Source: Neisseria mucosa
Lineage (GTDB): Bacteria; Pseudomonadota; Gammaproteobacteria; Burkholderiales; Neisseriaceae
Length of the DNA stretch: 64,000 bases
Assembly: GCF_003044445.1 (NCBI RefSeq)
Contig: NZ_POWX01000005.1
Coordinates: 62,001 to 126,000 of the forward strand
Direction: 5' to 3'
Shown: piece by piece, positions 60,200 to 64,000 of the stretch
Layout: each line of letters starts with the position of its first letter
Position numbering within the stretch: the stretch's first letter is position 1
The notes under the pieces: model-generated
Databases searched by the model: none
Seen by the model: the letters and a program-made list of their open reading frames with translations, nothing else
What the model was told of the DNA's origin: nothing
Program-made: the position numbers and the translations under genes

Positions 60200-60946
60200 A
60201 TGAGCACACAAGATTTAAGCGGCAAAATCGCATTGGTAACAGGCGCATCGCGCGGTATCGGCGCGGCGATTGCCGACACGCTGGCGGCCGCAGGTGCCAA
60301 AGTTATCGGTACGGCGACCAGCGAAAGCGGCGCGGCGGCGATTAGCGAGCGTCTGGCGCAATGGGGCGGCGAAGGCCGTGCATTGAATTCCGCCGAACCC
60401 GAAACCATCGAAAACCTGATTGCCGACATTGAAAAAGAGTTCGGCAAGCTGGATATTCTGGTCAACAACGCCGGCATCACCCGCGACAACCTCTTGATGC
60501 GTATGAAAGAAGAAGAGTGGGACGACATCATGCAGGTCAACCTCAAATCCGTGTTCCGCGCCTCCAAAGCCGTCTTGCGCGGCATGATGAAGCAACGCGC
60601 CGGACGCATCATCAACATCACATCCGTCGTCGGTGTGATGGGCAATGCCGGTCAGACCAACTATGCCGCGGCAAAAGCAGGCTTGATCGGTTTCTCCAAA
60701 TCCATGGCGCGCGAAGTCGGCAGCCGCGGCATTACTGTCAACTGCGTCGCCCCCGGCTTTATCGATACCGACATGACCCGCGCGCTGCCTGAAGAAACCC
60801 GCAAAACCTTCGAAGCGCAAACTTCACTGGGCAAATTCGGCGAAGCGCAGGACATCGCAGATGCGGTATTGTTCCTCGCTTCCGACCAAGCAAAATACAT
60901 CACCGGTCAAACGCTGCACGTCAACGGCGGCATGCTGATGCCTTGA
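60200..60946 (+). CDS. fabG: 3-oxoacyl-ACP reductase
   Basis: A 248-residue SDR enzyme. NADP motif TGASRGIG lies at the start and the catalytic triad is Ser142, Tyr155 and Lys159 (NYAAAKAG). It performs the first reduction in fatty-acid elongation. ACAAGGAAGT precedes the ATG. No acpP or fabF follows; a terminator lies 18 bp past the stop. Confidence 0.96.
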   Translation: MSTQDLSGKIALVTGASRGIGAAIADTLAAAGAKVIGTATSESGAAAISERLAQWGGEGRALNSAEPETIENLIADIEKEFGKLDILVNNAGITRDNLLMRMKEEEWDDIMQVNLKSVFRASKAVLRGMMKQRAGRIINITSVVGVMGNAGQTNYAAAKAGLIGFSKSMAREVGSRGITVNCVAPGFIDTDMTRALPEETRKTFEAQTSLGKFGEAQDIADAVLFLASDQAKYITGQTLHVNGGMLMP

Positions 60947-60963
60947 TTCGGCTTGGAAAATAA

Positions 60964-61000
60964 AGAAGGTCGTCTGAAAACGGATTTCAGACGACCTTTT
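60964..61000. terminator. inverted-DUS terminator between fabG and the sensor kinase
   Basis: GAAGGTCGTCTGAAA and TTTCAGACGACCTTTT form a tight hairpin between convergent genes. Confidence 0.92.
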
Positions 61001-61006
61001 GTTTGT

Positions 61007-62338
61007 TTAGTTTGCTTGCAGCAGTTGCTTGTTGAGTTCCGCCTGTATCAGCAGGCCGTGGGCGAAGTTGCGGCTGTCGGCGAGGATGAGTTTGCCGCCG
61101 TAGCGTTTGGCGATGGCGTCGGCGATGGAGAGTCCGAGTCCGGTGCCTTGCTGTTCCGTGCCGAGTATGCGGTAGAAGGCGTCGGTTACGCGGCTGCGTT
61201 CGTTGGCGGGGATGCCGGGGCCGTCGTCTTCCACCCAGATGGTGAGGGTGGTCGGGGTCTCGCTGAAACCTATGTCGATGCGGCCGCCTGCGGGGGTGTA
61301 GCGGATGGCGTTGTCGGTGAAGGTTTTGATGAGGGTGTAGATTTCGGTGTCGTCGGCTCGGATGCGCAGGTCGTTTTCGACGGCGACGCCGATGTCTTGC
61401 TGTTTGTCGAGGGCGAGGGGCATGAGTTCTTGCAGCACGCGGCGGAACTGGGCTTGCAGGCTGATGTCGGTCAGGTTGCGTTGGGTTTCGGAGCCTTGGG
61501 CGCGGGCGTGGGTCAGGAGCTGCTCGAGCAGGTGGCGGTTGCGCTGTATGCTTTGGAGGATGAGTCCGGTCTGTTCGCGGGCTTCGTCCGATTGGGGCAG
61601 CTTGGTGAGCCGTTCTGCCTGAAGGGAGAGGGCGGTCAGTGGGCTGCGCAGTTCGTGGGCGGCATCGGCGATGAAGCGTTGCTGGCGGCGGATGTTTTCG
61701 CCTGTGCGTTGCAGCAGTTGGTTGATGGCGGTAACGAAGCCTTGTATTTCGCTGGGCACGCCTTCTCCGTCCAGCGGCGAGAGGTCGTCTGAACGGCGTT
61801 TGCCGAGGGAGGCGGAAAGGGTTTTGACGGGGCGCATGGCGCGGTAGGTGATCCATACGGTCAGCAGGATCATGAGGGGCAGGGCGATGAGCAGCGGGAG
61901 GACGCTTTGGTAGGCGGCGGTGGCTGCGAGGTCGTCGCGGTATTCGGTTTCTTGGAGTACGGCGATTTTGCCTTGCGGGGTTTGGCGGATGTAGGCGCGG
62001 TATTCGTCGTCGTCATCGTCGTCGTCGTCATCAACGCTGCCTTTGATGGTGTGGAATCCTTCGCCGAGTGTGTCGGACAGGGGGACGGTGTCTTCTTGTC
62101 CGAAGGTTTGGATGAGGATGTGGTTTTCGCTGCCTATTTGTGTGTAGTCGGTGGTTTTGGGGTTGATGTAGGCGGCGGTTTGGCGCAACAGGTCGTCCTG
62201 AAGCTCTTCGGCTTCATGGTAGGTTTGGTAATAGGAGAATGCGCCTGCGATGATGGACAAAGGCAGGAACATCAGTATCAGGGCGATGCTGATACGGACT
62301 TGCAGGGATTGTTTGAGGGTCTGGATAAAGTGATGCAT
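61007..62338 (-). CDS. sensor histidine kinase (QseC/PmrB-like)
   Basis: A 443-residue two-pass kinase. Helices at about residues 15-37 and 146-164 bound a periplasmic domain of about 108 residues with nine consecutive aspartates (103-111). A HAMP-like region follows, then the H-box with His228 (DAAHELRSPLTAL), N-box Asn343 (TDNAIRYTP), and G-boxes EDDGPGIP and GTGLGLSI. It signals to the upstream response regulator. The acidic tract suggests cation or cationic-peptide sensing, as in PmrB/PhoQ-type sensors; this is inference. A full-length Correia element separates it from the regulator gene. Confidence 0.92.
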   Translation of the reverse strand: MHHFIQTLKQSLQVRISIALILMFLPLSIIAGAFSYYQTYHEAEELQDDLLRQTAAYINPKTTDYTQIGSENHILIQTFGQEDTVPLSDTLGEGFHTIKGSVDDDDDDDDDEYRAYIRQTPQGKIAVLQETEYRDDLAATAAYQSVLPLLIALPLMILLTVWITYRAMRPVKTLSASLGKRRSDDLSPLDGEGVPSEIQGFVTAINQLLQRTGENIRRQQRFIADAAHELRSPLTALSLQAERLTKLPQSDEAREQTGLILQSIQRNRHLLEQLLTHARAQGSETQRNLTDISLQAQFRRVLQELMPLALDKQQDIGVAVENDLRIRADDTEIYTLIKTFTDNAIRYTPAGGRIDIGFSETPTTLTIWVEDDGPGIPANERSRVTDAFYRILGTEQQGTGLGLSIADAIAKRYGGKLILADSRNFAHGLLIQAELNKQLLQAN

Positions 62339-62370
62339 AGTGTGTTTGGTGAGGCTGTTTTAGGTTTTGT

Positions 62371-62528
62371 TATAGTGGATTAACTTTAAACCAGTACGGC
62401 GTTGCCTCGCCTTAGCTCAAAGAGAACGATTCTCTAAGGTGCTGAAGCACCAAGTGAATCGGTTCCGTACTATCTGTACTGTCTGCGGCTTCGTCGCCTT
62501 GTCCTGATTTAAAGTTAATCCACTATAT
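62371..62528. mobile_element. full-length Correia element (CREE), 158 bp
   Basis: Ends TATAGTGGATTAACTTT and AAGTTAATCCACTATA bound the core plus the extra segment (AAAGAGAACGATTCTCTAAG and GCTGAAGCACCAAGTG) missing from the other five copies. The long form is reported to carry an IHF site. It lies between the response-regulator and sensor-kinase genes, within what should be one operon. Confidence 0.95.
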
Positions 62529-62569
62529 TGATTATGGCATGGGCGGGCATGGATGTGCGGATTGGGGTT

Positions 62570-63241
62570 TCAGACGACCTCTTTGGCGACCAGCCAGCCT
62601 ACGCCGCGTACGTTTTGGATGTGTTCTTTGCCGAGCTTTTTGCGTAGGGCGTGGATGAGGAAATCGACGGCGTTGCTTTCGACTTCTTCGCCCCAGCCGT
62701 AGATTTTGTCTTCAAGGTCGCTGCGGGAGAGGATGATGCCGGGACGCATCATCAGGGCTTGGAGGACGGCAAATTCTTTGTTGCTCAGGAGGACGGGTTT
62801 GTCTTGTCCTTTGACTTCGACTTGGTAGGTGGCGGGGTTGAGGGTGAGCGCGCCGTTGGTTAATAGGGTTTGGCTGTGGCCGCTGTGGCGGCGCAGGACG
62901 GCGCGCATACGGGCTTGCAGCTCCGCCATGTCGAAGGGTTTGACGATGTAGTCGTCGGCGCCGCCGTCCAGTCCGTTGAGGCGGCTGTGGAGGTCGTCGC
63001 GGGCGGTAACGATGAGGACGGGGGTTTGGCTGCCTTCGTGTCGGATTTGGGTGAGGACGTCCAACCCGTCTTTGCCGGGCAGGCCGAGGTCGAGCAGTAG
63101 CAAGTCGTAGTTCTGCACCTGAAGGGCGGTAGAAACTTGGCTGCCGTTTTTGACCCAATCGACGGCATAGCCGCTGTCTTTGAGGTTGGCGGCTACGGCT
63201 TGGGCAATCATGTGGTCGTCTTCTGCAAGCAATACGCGCAT
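62570..63241 (-). CDS. OmpR-family response regulator (QseB/PmrA-like)
   Basis: A 223-residue regulator. Receiver domain has the acidic pair Asp8/Asp9, phosphoacceptor Asp51 (LLLLDLGLPGKDG), Thr79 and Lys101 (IVKPF). The C-terminal winged helix has NAVDFLIHALRKKLG and IQNVRGVGWLV. It partners the kinase downstream. The stop lies within a DUS. It is first in the operon, with a promoter expected in 63242-63300. Confidence 0.94.
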   Translation of the reverse strand: MRVLLAEDDHMIAQAVAANLKDSGYAVDWVKNGSQVSTALQVQNYDLLLLDLGLPGKDGLDVLTQIRHEGSQTPVLIVTARDDLHSRLNGLDGGADDYIVKPFDMAELQARMRAVLRRHSGHSQTLLTNGALTLNPATYQVEVKGQDKPVLLSNKEFAVLQALMMRPGIILSRSDLEDKIYGWGEEVESNAVDFLIHALRKKLGKEHIQNVRGVGWLVAKEVV

Positions 63242-63302
63242 GGTGTTCTCCTTAATTAATGGGAGGATAGCAGGGGAAAATTAGGAAGGGTTTAGCGAAT
63301 AA

Positions 63303-63334
63303 AAAAGTCGCCTGTTCATTCCAGACGACTTTGG
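63303..63334 (-). terminator. degenerate DUS hairpin
   Basis: AAAAAAGTCGCCTG and CCAGACGACTTT form an imperfect hairpin. Read on the minus strand it follows the stop of the small orphan by 8 bp and ends in T residues. Confidence 0.6.
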
Positions 63335-63341
63335 GCTTCAA

Positions 63342-63626
63342 TTATTCATCTTCAATAGGAAATCCTAAATCGTTCCTAATGTCATAATACAGCGTACAGA
63401 CAAATTCTATTAATTCATTTTGTACTGATTCCATATCTTTAAATTCTTGCTTATATATATCCAACATATTTTTTGCAAAAAATGGCGTTCCATCTGAGAT
63501 AAATTTGGCTGATTCTGGATTTTCTCTAGCTAAATCACAGATGAAGCCTAAAGCTTTTTGTGATATGTCCAATTTTAAGTTCAAAAGTGCAATTTCTCTT
63601 TCGTATTCGGATATAGATTTACTCAT
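63342..63626 (-). CDS. small protein of unknown function
   Basis: A 94-residue acidic, helix-rich cytoplasmic protein (MSKSISEYEREIALLNLKLD...). It is AT-rich compared with neighbours and has no recognised domain. The start has no strong ribosome site. It lies between a response-regulator gene and rng, on the same strand as both, and may be an acquired orphan. Confidence 0.6.
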   Translation of the reverse strand: MSKSISEYEREIALLNLKLDISQKALGFICDLARENPESAKFISDGTPFFAKNMLDIYKQEFKDMESVQNELIEFVCTLYYDIRNDLGFPIEDE

Positions 63627-63762
63627 AAATTAGAACCGCTGACATTATTTGGAAAAAGGAAAGATAACATTGACCACCAAATCGTACAAGAAAGAAATTT
63701 TTAATTAAATTCAAACGGCTGTTATAAATGATAGTGTAAATTATCCACTTTGCAAATTGTCT

Positions 63763-64000
63763 TTACAGCAATACAATATCGTACTGTTCCTGCGTGTAAG
63801 CGGTTTCGACTGCCAGCGAAATCGGTTTGCCGATAAAGTCGATGAGCATCGCCAGCGATTGCGATTCTTCGTCGAGGAAGAGGTCGATGACGTTGGGCGC
63901 GGCGAGGATGCGGAAGGACTGCACGTCGTAACGGCGGGCTTCGCGGACGATTTCGCGCTGGATTTCGTAGCAGATGGTCTGCGGCGTTTTCAGACGACCC
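63763..64000 (-). CDS. rng: ribonuclease G, C-terminal end (partial)
   Basis: The minus strand from the window edge is open for 78 codons to a TAA at 63763-63765. The translation contains KTPQTICYEIQREIVREARR, LFLDEESQSLAMLIDF, IGKPISLAVE and YTQEQYDIVLL at the end, the C-terminus of RNase G. RNase G trims 16S rRNA 5' ends and decays some mRNAs. An in-frame DUS encodes GRLK at the window edge. The rest of the gene lies beyond 64000. Confidence 0.85.
   Translation of the reverse strand, partial: GRLKTPQTICYEIQREIVREARRYDVQSFRILAAPNVIDLFLDEESQSLAMLIDFIGKPISLAVETAYTQEQYDIVLL

Noticed and set aside
1..64000. tRNA, rRNA, prophage, restriction or toxin-antitoxin loci
   Set aside because: I looked for cloverleaf, rRNA-like, integrase, methylase and paired small-gene patterns and saw none I could support. 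A covariance-model scan would be needed to exclude small RNAs.

Overview
The window looks like a chromosome segment from a commensal Neisseria of the mucosa/sicca type. The 12-mer AGGTCGTCTGAA, the DNA uptake sequence (DUS) dialect reported for the N. mucosa group, occurs throughout, both singly and as inverted pairs that form terminators. Correia elements, dRS3/NIME repeats and REP/REPIN elements, all typical of Neisseria, fill the gaps between genes. Most genes are housekeeping genes in ordinary Neisseria contexts. I found no rRNA, tRNA, CRISPR array, prophage or toxin-antitoxin pair.

Layout. 0-9.4 kb: a small membrane protein, an OsmC-type protein, a YqiJ/YqiK-like pair separated by two membrane-protein genes and a Correia element, smc, and a glycine-zipper protein. 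9.7-17.3 kb: a MetP/MetS-type NSS transporter with its 30-residue subunit, amiC-tsaE, asd and recG. 17.3-20.4 kb: a repeat-rich type IV pilin island. It holds a pilin gene behind a long AT-rich upstream region with a sigma-54-like promoter and organised upstream repeats, then a tandem REPIN array, a RAYT transposase and a second pilin gene. 20.4-24.8 kb: tyrS, an AT-rich orphan membrane gene, ychF and murI. 24.8-30.5 kb: the conserved origin-type block yidC-yidD-rnpA-rpmH, diverging from dnaA-dnaN, with DnaA boxes between. 30.6-40.6 kb: RDD protein, pip, lptE-holA, a degenerate site-2-protease-like protein, dusB, a LysE exporter bracketed by a different DUS dialect, fis, an EamA transporter, a secreted protein and a ClC channel. 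40.8-47.7 kb: the GNA1162/DUF4810/CsgG lipoprotein operon, purH, a mini-HAD, an inositol-phosphatase-family gene, rsmE and fabH. 48-60.9 kb: a TbpB-like surface lipoprotein, a three-CSD/DUF1294 membrane protein, fabD, msbA, a 1231-residue three-domain glycosyltransferase, two paralogous putative glycosyltransferases and fabG. 61-64 kb: a QseBC/PmrAB-like two-component system, a small orphan and the 3' end of rng.

Functional themes. Envelope biogenesis runs through the window (lptE, msbA, the glycosyltransferases, fabH/fabD/fabG, amiC, murI, yidC, lipoproteins), alongside chromosome maintenance (smc, recG, dnaA, dnaN, holA, fis). Only the pilin island and the msbA-glycosyltransferase cluster look accessory enough to hide new biology. 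The most unusual signals are the geometry of the repeats upstream of the first pilin gene, the RAYT/REPIN insertion between two pilin genes, the lost HExxH motif in the M50-like protein, the triple cold-shock-like DUF1294 protein and the foreign-dialect DUS pair around the LysE gene. All assignments come from reading the sequence. No database search was run.
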